Shown: piece after piece, positions 8,113-15,202 of the stretch | Numbering within the stretch: the stretch's first letter is position 1 | Layout of the letters: the number at the start of each line of letters is the position of its first letter | Assembly: GCA_018262855.1 (NCBI GenBank) | Contig: JADFDO010000005.1 | Location: forward strand, 124,001 to 188,000 | From: Methanolinea sp. | GTDB taxonomy: Archaea > Halobacteriota > Methanomicrobia > Methanomicrobiales > Methanospirillaceae | DNA: 64,000 bases | Direction: 5' to 3' | Made by a program: the position numbers and the translations under genes | The notes under the pieces: model-generated | The model's input: the letters and a program-made list of their open reading frames with translations, nothing else | Database searches by the model: none | What the model was told of the DNA's origin: nothing

Positions 8113-8916
8113 ATGATACCGGAGATCGAGGATCAAGATTACGATTCCAGACCGATGAAACGCGAATATGACGTGATTTCCATCGATGGAGACACTCATT
8201 GTATTCGGAATGTCCAGGTCTGCCGTGAGGTGAGGGTGAATCTTGAGGTAAACGGGGTTCACATAGCATCACTGACAGCAAGTCCCCGCGAACTTGCGGA
8301 ATTTGCGTGCGGTTATTGCATCACCGAAGGTATCGTGAGACAGATATCGGACATCGTGAAGGTAGAAACTGATGGGAATCATATCCGGATTACGGTTTTT
8401 GATATCGACAAGTCCACCCTCTCCCGCCCCAAGGAGATACGTACCTCGGGGTGTGTGGGAATTGTCCAGGATGCCGGAGAATTTGGGATCGAGCTGCCCA
8501 CGGGCACCAGGGTATCCCGGGCTGTCATTTTTTCTGCAATGGAGTGTCTCAATGACCACGCTGTTCTGTGGAGGGAGACTGGAGGCACACACTGTACCGT
8601 CCTGTATGACAGTCACGGAACTGCTGTGTCCCATGCAGAAGATGTGGGCAGGCACAATTCGGTTGACAAAGCGATAGGAAAGGCACTGCTTTCGGGGATT
8701 GACACCGGCAAGACTTTTCTCTGCTGCTCGGGCAGGATGCCCGAGGGAATGGTGAGTAAAGTATACCACGCAGGGATCCCCATCGTAGTTACGAATAATG
8801 CCCCTTCGGCGGCGGGCATAGATCTTGCAAGGAGAGTCAACCTGACTCTCGCCGGGTTTGTTCGTCCCCCTAGGATGAATATCTACAGTGCTCCTGAACG
8901 TATTCTCGTGGACTGA
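8113..8916 (+). CDS. fdhD: Formate dehydrogenase accessory protein FdhD (sulfurtransferase)
   Basis: A 267-residue FdhD-family protein. In bacteria FdhD passes sulfur from a cysteine desulfurase to the molybdenum cofactor of formate dehydrogenase. Seen: FACGYCITEGI, the loop RTSGCVGIV, GTHCTVLYD, EDVGRHNSVDKAIGKAL and SGRMPEGMVSK. In Escherichia coli FdhD the loop carries CxxC; here only the first cysteine (Cys114) is present, followed by VGI. ATG at 8113 is preferred with GGGTGG just upstream; GTG at 8095 is an alternative. The context of fdhAB and fwd supports the role. Confidence 0.9.
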   Translation: MIPEIEDQDYDSRPMKREYDVISIDGDTHCIRNVQVCREVRVNLEVNGVHIASLTASPRELAEFACGYCITEGIVRQISDIVKVETDGNHIRITVFDIDKSTLSRPKEIRTSGCVGIVQDAGEFGIELPTGTRVSRAVIFSAMECLNDHAVLWRETGGTHCTVLYDSHGTAVSHAEDVGRHNSVDKAIGKALLSGIDTGKTFLCCSGRMPEGMVSKVYHAGIPIVVTNNAPSAAGIDLARRVNLTLAGFVRPPRMNIYSAPERILVD

Positions 8917-8927
8917 AGGACCACAAC

Positions 8928-9761
8928 TCAGGTCCTACAAATGCGTGCTGAAAAGAGATCCTCATCCCTGCAGGAGAGGATGAACGGAATATCCCCGGGT
9001 AATTCTGTCAGGATGAAATCAACCCTGCATCCCACTGCGGATAATCCTAAGTATTCAAGCCCTTTTCTTCTCTCATCGGGAATGATGTGCAGTCTCCCAT
9101 TCCCATAGCGTGCTGCCGTAATCCCGATAATGCTGTCCGAGATGCAGGGATGATTCCCCATAGAGAGATACACTTCTTTGAGGTTGAGATCTCCTCCAAG
9201 GATGCTGGTGGCGTGCTCAGCGATCCTGACGGCAACCGCCGCCCCCGGACACCATTCTCCATGGTAATTCACAGCCTCCCGGATGAGCATTTCGCGGTAT
9301 TCAGACTGCCCCATTTTCTGTATCTTGTCTGATCGGTCATGATGGGTAGCAGAAAAAACACAGTCCCAGCCTCGTTGATAAGGCTTGATATCAATCACAG
9401 GTGTGCCCTCAATACAGTCTATGTTTTCGACATCAAGGATCCCTTCCCGGGGTATTCCCAGGAGCCTGACAACGCTCACAGAAATGGGATTCGGCCTTGA
9501 CGGCGACCGGAGAGAGAAGATCCCTTTTTCGGGAAGTTCTTCGGAGATCTTCCTTGCTCTCGCCCGTAACAGGTCCCGCTGACCGTGATGCATCCAGGCG
9601 AGGACGATAAGATGGGAGCTGGTCTCCACCCCGTCAAGAGCGGGGAGGTATGGGGGAAAGACCTCGATCTGCCCTCTCACTCCCTGAACAGGCATCTGGC
9701 CTTTTTCGACGATAGGGCAATGGACTACTCCTATGGGCACGAGTTCGATCCGGTCTTTCAT
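8928..9761 (-). CDS. TrmO-like domain fused to an FmdE-like domain
   Basis: A 277-residue two-domain protein. Residues 1-145 match the TrmO family (PIGVVHCPI, GIFSLRSPSRPNPIS, EGTPVIDIKPY). Residues 155-265 resemble the FmdE family. They contain HGEWCPGAAVAVR, equivalent to the HGHxCPG signature, and GNHPCISDSIIGITAARYGNG, equivalent to the second cysteine-containing FmdE segment. FmdE proteins were first linked to molybdenum formylmethanofuran dehydrogenase, but their reaction is unclear. The gene converges with fdhD and lies next to a second FmdE-like gene. The function is unknown; a methyl-transfer or metal/pterin-related step is speculation from domain content. Confidence 0.78.
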   Translation of the reverse strand: MKDRIELVPIGVVHCPIVEKGQMPVQGVRGQIEVFPPYLPALDGVETSSHLIVLAWMHHGQRDLLRARARKISEELPEKGIFSLRSPSRPNPISVSVVRLLGIPREGILDVENIDCIEGTPVIDIKPYQRGWDCVFSATHHDRSDKIQKMGQSEYREMLIREAVNYHGEWCPGAAVAVRIAEHATSILGGDLNLKEVYLSMGNHPCISDSIIGITAARYGNGRLHIIPDERRKGLEYLGLSAVGCRVDFILTELPGDIPFILSCRDEDLFSARICRT

Positions 9762-9821
9762 CCCTCTTCCCGGTTCCTGGCATCCTGCTTTTTTTTCATC
9801 TTCAGTAAACCGAAGAGATAC

Positions 9822-10469
9822 TCATGTTATTTTCTCATAATATGCCATGCTACCGCATGCAGCACATTTATCGCCCTCCATCATGTATTCAGGAACCTGG
9901 TCTCCACATACAGGACACGTGACAGAATTCCATTTCTTCTTGTGGGTTACTCTCATCTTTATCCGTTCATGAGAGAACATACCCTGCCCCGCTGCCAGAA
10001 TCTCGTCTGCCAGTTGCTTTTTCATGGTCGCAGGTTTAAATGAAGGGCTGTTGTCATACCAGGAGGAGATGGTCGGATATTTTTTTAACTTCTCCTTGTC
10101 GAGATAGACACGGATACCCTCTGCAGACTCCTTTGCAGAGAAGGGGGTCAGTGTCATGGCAAATTTTCCGATGGGGAGAACCCGGAGACGGTGATTCCCT
10201 GTCGTCGCATGCATGATTATCTGGGGGGGATCGGGGAGGCACTTGGTGGTCTCGCACGTGACAAAGATCTTATCTTCGGGCTTTTTGCCGAGGAGGGTGA
10301 GTGCATAGTCCACCATAAACACTCCGATCAGCATTCCAGGGGCGGCATAGGTATGGAAGTCGATGCATTTCCGAAATGATTCACGAAGTTCATTCGGCAT
10401 TCCCATTGCATCCATCTTTGAAAGAAGTTCAGCCGATGAATATTCAGGTATGGCTGGCATGTGTACCAT
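9822..10469 (-). CDS. FmdE-family protein with C-terminal zinc ribbon
   Basis: A 215-residue protein. Residues 30-130 match the FmdE fold (FHTYAAPGMLIGVFMVDYAL, ETTKCLPDPPQIIMHATTGN). The usual HGHxCPG signature reads HTYAAPG, so the second His and the Cys are missing. The C-terminus carries two CxxC pairs (CPVCG and CAACG), a zinc ribbon as in FmdE/FmdD-like proteins of methanogens. It lies about 60 bases upstream of the TrmO-FmdE-like gene on the same strand and is divergent from the fdhA1 operon. A second in-frame ATG three codons downstream is also possible. Confidence 0.75.
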   Translation of the reverse strand: MVHMPAIPEYSSAELLSKMDAMGMPNELRESFRKCIDFHTYAAPGMLIGVFMVDYALTLLGKKPEDKIFVTCETTKCLPDPPQIIMHATTGNHRLRVLPIGKFAMTLTPFSAKESAEGIRVYLDKEKLKKYPTISSWYDNSPSFKPATMKKQLADEILAAGQGMFSHERIKMRVTHKKKWNSVTCPVCGDQVPEYMMEGDKCAACGSMAYYEKIT

Positions 10470-10965
10470 ATTGGTAAAAAAAATGCTTAAATGTTCACAA
10501 TAAAGGAATAGTAAACCTTGTTAATTTTACTTAATCTCCGCGCAAGAATTCAACGTTTTTCTTCCTTTGAAATTCAAATACCAAAGAATTTATTCCGGGA
10601 CAATCATCCCGGTCAACCACAAACACCTTTAAATAAGGATATTTTCCAAATTTACTGAGTATAATTACTTCTTTTAATATGGTGTGCATATAAATTTAAT
10701 TTAGTTAATTTTTTCTTTGAGTGGAGTATATTCAATGATTGTCAGGGGGGTTTGATGCCCTCTCCCCAGGCACTTACCGTTTCACCAGGAAACAATGCCC
10801 TGAGACTGGATAGGGTGTGGAGAGATGATCCAGATTGTATCTCCACGTATCAACCTGACTTCAACAATTTCAAAAAAAAACCAAAGTGTGTTACAGGCGA
10901 ATCGCATGAAACTCCTGTCTTTCTTAAGAGGAGAACAATCTGGAACAGAGAAGGAGAACATTACA
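10470..10965 (+). promoter_or_regulatory. fdhA1B1 promoter and long leader region
   Basis: A 496-base AT-rich gap between two divergent genes. A TATA-like CATATAAAT lies at 10687-10695, followed by the 11-mer TTTAGTTAATT at 10700-10710 that also occurs in the fwd promoter region. If this TATA is used, the leader before the fdhA1 start is roughly 245 bases. Weak open frames within it have no protein-like character. Close to the FmdE-like start an interrupted inverted repeat (TACCA-TAT-TGGTA, 10464-10476) is present. Confidence 0.5.
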
Positions 10966-13038
10966 ATGGCTAAAGCATCTGAACCAGTCTTGAAATATGT
11001 ACCCACTACCTGCCCGTACTGCGGCGTCGGATGTGGGCTCAACCTCGTAGTCAACGAGGGAAAGGTGGTTGGCGTCGAACCCAACAAGCGCACTCCCATA
11101 AACGAGGGCAAGCTCTGTCCCAAGGGAATGACCTGCTGGGAACATGTCCACAGCCCCGATCGGCTGACAAAGCCGAAGATCAAGAAGGGCGGCAAGTTCG
11201 TGGACGCATCCTGGGATGAAGCCATCGACCTGATTGCAAAGAAGTTCAAGGAGATCTCGGACAAAAACGGGCCCAAATCACTTGGCTTCCAAACATCCTG
11301 CCGTACGGTTAACGAAGACTGTTACGCGCTACAGAAGTTCGCCCGCGTTGGCTTCCAGACCAACAACGTCGATAACTGTGCCCGTATCTGCCACGGACCA
11401 TCAGTTGCAGGGCTCTCGCTGTCGTTCGGCTCTGGTGCCGCAACCAACCCGTTCGAGGATGTCCTGAACTCCGACCTGATCATCATGTGGGGGTCCAATG
11501 CCGTAGAAGCTCACCCGCTCGCCGGTCGGCGCATCATGCAGGCCAAGAAGCGTGGCATTCCGATTATTGTGATCGACCCGCGGTTCAGTACATCGGCACG
11601 GCTCGCCGACCATTATGTCCGGTTCAATCCGTCGACACACATAGCACTTGCCAATTCCATGATGTACTGGATCATCAAGGAGGGGCTCCAGAACACGGCG
11701 TTCATCAACGAGCGTACTAAAGGCTTCGACGACCTCAAGAAAACGGTCGAGAAGTATGCTGACTGCACGGAGATTCATGGTGTCCCGCTCGAAACTGTCA
11801 AGGACGTTGCTCGAAAGTATGCGAGGGCAAGGAATGCAGTCATCATCTACTGCCTCGGCATCACCGAGTTAACCACCGGTACCGACAACGTCCGTTCGAT
11901 GGGCAACCTCGCGCTGCTGACTGGGAACGTTGGCCGCCCGGGCGTTGGTGTCAACCCTCTCCGCGGCCAGAACAACGTGCAGGGTGCCTGCGACATGGGT
12001 GCGTACCCGAACGTCTACTCCGGTTACCAGGCCTGCTCCGTTCCTGACAACCGTGCCAAGATGGAGAAGGCATGGGGCATGAAGGAAGGCTCCCTGCCCG
12101 ACTGGTATGGATCAACACTGACCGAGCAGATTAATGATGCCGGAAACCCGATCAAGGCGATGTACTTCCTGGGATTGAACCCGGTTGTGTCATATCCCGA
12201 TTCGAACCATGTCATGAAGCAGCTGGAAAAGCTTGACTTCTGCGTCATGCAGGACATTTTCTGGAATGAGAGCTGCGAGTATGCTGACGTGGTCCTGCCA
12301 GGCACCTGCTTTGCCGAGAAAGACGGGACGTTCACCAGTGGTGAGAGGCGGATTAACCGTGTCCGCAAGGCCGTCGACGGCCCGGGCGAGTCGAAGTACG
12401 ACTGGGAGATCATCGCGATGGTCGCAAAGAAGCTGGGCCTCAAGGGTTTTGACTGGAAGACCGCCAACGACGTCTGGGATGACATGCGGGCATGTACGCC
12501 GAACATGTTTGGGTGCACCTACGAGAAGATGGGGAAGCCCGAGTCAGTCCACTGGCCATGCCCGGCAATCGACCACCCCGGCACCCCGATTCTCCACATC
12601 GGGAAGTTCTCGGCCGCGGATGGCAAGGGAACGATGTTCGGCCTCGAGTACCGCCAGCCCGCGGAAGTTGCGGATGATGAATATCCGTTCACCCTCATGA
12701 CCGGACGTGTCATATTCCATTATCACACGAGGACACAGACCGATCGTGCAAAGCAACTGCACTATGAGGTGCCCGAGTCCTATATCCAGATCAACACCAT
12801 CGATGCAAAGAAACTGGGCATCAAGGAGAACGAGAAGATCAAGGTTTCAAGCCGGCGTGGTCATATTGAGACCCTTGCACGTATATCCGACGATGTTGCG
12901 CCTGGTGTTACTTACATGGCCATGCACTTCCACAAGGGTGCAAACACGCTCACCAACACAGCACTCGACCCGCTCTCCAAGATGCCGGAGCTGAAGCACT
13001 GTGCGATAAAGATCGAAAAGATTGCGGGGGCGAAGTAA
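10966..13038 (+). CDS. fdhA: F420-type formate dehydrogenase alpha subunit, copy 1
   Basis: A 690-residue catalytic subunit that oxidises formate to CO2 at a Mo/W-bis(pterin) centre. Cys16, Cys19, Cys23 and Cys51 bind the [4Fe-4S] cluster. DNCARICHGPS places Cys142 at the position occupied by selenocysteine in Escherichia coli FdhF, so no UGA recoding is needed. The ATG at 10966 was chosen for AAGGAGA nine bases upstream; the frame extends 47 codons further upstream, but that part is not protein-like. fdhB starts directly after the stop. A close paralogue lies at 15203. Confidence 0.95.
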   Translation: MAKASEPVLKYVPTTCPYCGVGCGLNLVVNEGKVVGVEPNKRTPINEGKLCPKGMTCWEHVHSPDRLTKPKIKKGGKFVDASWDEAIDLIAKKFKEISDKNGPKSLGFQTSCRTVNEDCYALQKFARVGFQTNNVDNCARICHGPSVAGLSLSFGSGAATNPFEDVLNSDLIIMWGSNAVEAHPLAGRRIMQAKKRGIPIIVIDPRFSTSARLADHYVRFNPSTHIALANSMMYWIIKEGLQNTAFINERTKGFDDLKKTVEKYADCTEIHGVPLETVKDVARKYARARNAVIIYCLGITELTTGTDNVRSMGNLALLTGNVGRPGVGVNPLRGQNNVQGACDMGAYPNVYSGYQACSVPDNRAKMEKAWGMKEGSLPDWYGSTLTEQINDAGNPIKAMYFLGLNPVVSYPDSNHVMKQLEKLDFCVMQDIFWNESCEYADVVLPGTCFAEKDGTFTSGERRINRVRKAVDGPGESKYDWEIIAMVAKKLGLKGFDWKTANDVWDDMRACTPNMFGCTYEKMGKPESVHWPCPAIDHPGTPILHIGKFSAADGKGTMFGLEYRQPAEVADDEYPFTLMTGRVIFHYHTRTQTDRAKQLHYEVPESYIQINTIDAKKLGIKENEKIKVSSRRGHIETLARISDDVAPGVTYMAMHFHKGANTLTNTALDPLSKMPELKHCAIKIEKIAGAK

Positions 13039-14196
13039 ATGGCAAAGAAAGGCGATATGCTCTATGCATGGACCACCGATTCCGCACTTGCAAAGAAGGC
13101 GGAGTGCGGAGGCGCAGTCACAGAGCTACTGAAGTATGCACTCGAGAGCAAGACTGTGGACGCAGTACTTGCTGTAAAGAAGGGTTTTGACCTGTACGAC
13201 GCAGTCCCGACCATCGTGACAGATCCGAAGGACCTTGACGAATGCGCAGGTTCGCTCCACTGCGGAACGATTCTTCTCTCCAAGCTGGTGATGGAATACG
13301 CACCGAAGCTGTCCGGTAAAAAGATTGGGATGGTTGTCAAGGGTTGCGACATGATGGGCCTTCTGGAGATGGCGAAGCGAAACCAGGTTAACCTTGACAA
13401 CATCGTCATGATCGGTGTCAACTGCGGGGGGTCGGTCAGCCCGGTTGCCGCACGGAGGATGATCAAGGAGAAATTTGGCGTCGATCCAGATAAGGTCACC
13501 AAGGAAGAGATCGACAAGGGTCAGTTCATCATCGAGTACGAGGGCGGCCACAAGGGGATCAAGATGGACGACCTCGAGGATGAAGGATACGGCCGCCGCA
13601 GCAACTGCCGCCGCTGCAAGGCGAAGATCACCCGTCAGGCTGATCTCGCCTGCGGGAACTGGGGCGTCATCGGCGACAAGGCCGGAAAGGCCACTTTCGT
13701 CGAGGTCTGCTCCGACAAGGGTGCAAAACTCCTCGACGGAGCAGTGAAAGCGAAGAAACTTACCACGGAACCGGCAGACCCCAAGGGCATCGAGATCAGG
13801 GCAAAGACCGAGAATGCGATGCTCAAACTTGGCGACAAGTGGCGCAAGCGCGACTTTGAGGCACTCAGGTCCAACCTTTGGGAGTCTATTGCCAAGGAGA
13901 CTGCACGCTGCATGAAATGTGGGGCCTGCATCGCACATTGCCCTGTCTGTTTCACCCGTGCTGACAAGTATGAGCAGTCCGAGCCCGATATAATGGTCCG
14001 TGCAGGTTTCATACCGGCAGACCCGATGTTCCACCTGCGCCGCTTCGCGCACATCTCGGACTCCTGCGTAAACTGTGGGCAGTGCGAGGAGAATTGCCCC
14101 TGTGAGATACCGCTTGCGCTCTTCTCGCATGCGATCCGCACAGAGGCAGACAAGTTCTTCGAGCCGAAACTCGGGAAGTCGGCCTACACCAACTAA
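13039..14196 (+). CDS. fdhB: F420-type formate dehydrogenase beta subunit, copy 1
   Basis: A 385-residue FrhB/FdhB-family flavoprotein that moves electrons from FdhA to coenzyme F420. Seen: HCGTILL, KGCDMMGLLEM, GVNCGGSVSP, GYGRRSNCRRCK and ACGNWGVIG, the F420/FAD and iron-sulfur core. The C-terminal bacterial-ferredoxin part has CMKCGACIAHCP and CVNCGQCEENCP. Compared with FdhB2 it is 30 residues shorter, the stretch after the first cluster differs, and a C-terminal tail is missing. Its start codon directly follows the fdhA stop. Cytoplasmic. Confidence 0.95.
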   Translation: MAKKGDMLYAWTTDSALAKKAECGGAVTELLKYALESKTVDAVLAVKKGFDLYDAVPTIVTDPKDLDECAGSLHCGTILLSKLVMEYAPKLSGKKIGMVVKGCDMMGLLEMAKRNQVNLDNIVMIGVNCGGSVSPVAARRMIKEKFGVDPDKVTKEEIDKGQFIIEYEGGHKGIKMDDLEDEGYGRRSNCRRCKAKITRQADLACGNWGVIGDKAGKATFVEVCSDKGAKLLDGAVKAKKLTTEPADPKGIEIRAKTENAMLKLGDKWRKRDFEALRSNLWESIAKETARCMKCGACIAHCPVCFTRADKYEQSEPDIMVRAGFIPADPMFHLRRFAHISDSCVNCGQCEENCPCEIPLALFSHAIRTEADKFFEPKLGKSAYTN

Positions 14197-14204
14197 TTTT
14201 TTTT
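14197..14204 (+). terminator. Oligo-T terminator after fdhA1B1
   Basis: A run of eight T directly follows the fdhB1 stop codon. Archaeal transcription commonly ends at such U-rich tracts. No stem-loop precedes it. A functional terminator is inferred. Confidence 0.5.
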
Positions 14205-14386
14205 CCGAATCAGATTCTGAACTATCCCTTTCACGTTAAAGTCCAGGAAAGTTGCATCCGGACCACTATACAGGATTCATTCACAAATTCAATTCCGAGA
14301 GGAATGAAATACTAAGATCAAAAGATTCACAACCGGTTATTGCAGACCTACCGACCAGAAAAAAAAATAGTACAATCAGGTCTCTT

Positions 14387-14956
14387 TCACGAGTGGGGGT
14401 CAACAGTTGTTCCTCCTGACGAGGGATAGTTACACGCACGAAGAAGCACTGATGCATCTACCCGGTGTCCCTCATGCAACCCCACAGCAAGAGAAGAGAG
14501 GGAGACAATCGACAGGGGTATCATGAACCCGAACATGTCTATTGAGGGAATCGTGCGGCGGTTTTTCCACACATAGTTACGCACGCTCCAGCGGTCCACG
14601 ATAATTCCCATATCTGCCAGGCAGGATGATACCCGGGAGTATGGCATGGTCTTGCTGAGGGTGATGCAGAGATCTACAACAGGAGACCCTATCCGGGTGC
14701 CGGGGTAAAAAGGCTGGTTGGCAGGAGATATTTGTCTGCAATCATGACAGAGAAACCGTTTTACGAGTACGTATACGACTCTCTTCTTCGCATTCTCCAT
14801 CACAATTGCAAACTGCCTTTTTTTGACATCATACCCGGAGAGTTCTCCACCGCAGTGCAGGCACCCCTTATGTTCATCAAACAGGACCCCATCACACAAC
14901 GGGAGGGTCGTCTGTAAAAGGTCAGAAAGTAATGGGGGTATCCGGGGTTTTTTCAA
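14387..14956 (-). CDS. Zinc-ribbon/helix-turn-helix protein, transposase-like N-terminal half
   Basis: A 189-residue protein I do not recognise as a characterised family. Seen: two CxxC-type pairs (CLHCGG near residue 32 and CHDCRQ near residue 68) that could bind zinc. A helix-turn-helix-like stretch follows (DLCITLSKTMPYSRVSSCLADMGI, then VDRWSVRNYVWKNR). This layout is like the N-terminal region of some transposases or transposase-derived regulators, but no DDE catalytic domain follows. The last 30 residues are of different composition. It sits alone between the two fdhAB operons on the opposite strand. It could be an IS remnant, a domesticated DNA-binding protein or an unrelated regulator. 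Confidence 0.55.
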   Translation of the reverse strand: MKKPRIPPLLSDLLQTTLPLCDGVLFDEHKGCLHCGGELSGYDVKKRQFAIVMENAKKRVVYVLVKRFLCHDCRQISPANQPFYPGTRIGSPVVDLCITLSKTMPYSRVSSCLADMGIIVDRWSVRNYVWKNRRTIPSIDMFGFMIPLSIVSLSSLAVGLHEGHRVDASVLLRACNYPSSGGTTVDPHS

Positions 14957-15090
14957 GGCTCCGTCTCCTTTTCAGTACAAGGAGGAGTATATTCCCATTT
15001 TTTTTCACTCCAGCATAGTTACGGGATTGTTGGTTTTAAGAGTTTATAAACCCACTTTTAATCACCAAATTTCGCAAAAATTTCAAAACT

Positions 15091-15132
15091 CTTATATCAT
15101 ATTTTGGTAAATACTCAGTTAGTAACCAAAAT
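15091..15132 (+). promoter_or_regulatory. fdhA2 promoter with inverted repeat operator candidate
   Basis: A TATA-like CTTATATCAT (15091-15100) is followed at once by an inverted repeat. The left arm is ATTTTGGT (15101-15108) and the right arm ACCAAAAT (15125-15132), eight matching bases each with a 16-base spacer. A further half-site ACCAAAT lies upstream at 15064-15070. Placement between TATA and the expected start site suits a repressor operator. The regulator is not known. Confidence 0.45.
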
Positions 15133-15202
15133 CATTTGACAAACTGGTTATTAAAACCTGTTTTCATTAATAGGTTTTCGATGTAGTATCGGTGATCAAA
15201 GC

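Noticed and set aside
10825-10965. N-terminal extension of FdhA1 by 47 residues.
   Set aside because: The segment is low-complexity and not shared with FdhA2, whereas the ATG at 10966 has an AAGGAGA signal.
13126-14130. Long minus-strand open frame of 334 codons opposite fdhB1.
   Set aside because: It is the shadow of a real gene with strong codon bias. It has no recognisable motif, and the plus-strand protein is certain.
14387-14956. Complete transposase.
   Set aside because: Only a zinc-ribbon/HTH-like half is present and no terminal inverted repeats were found, so it is listed as an unassigned protein.
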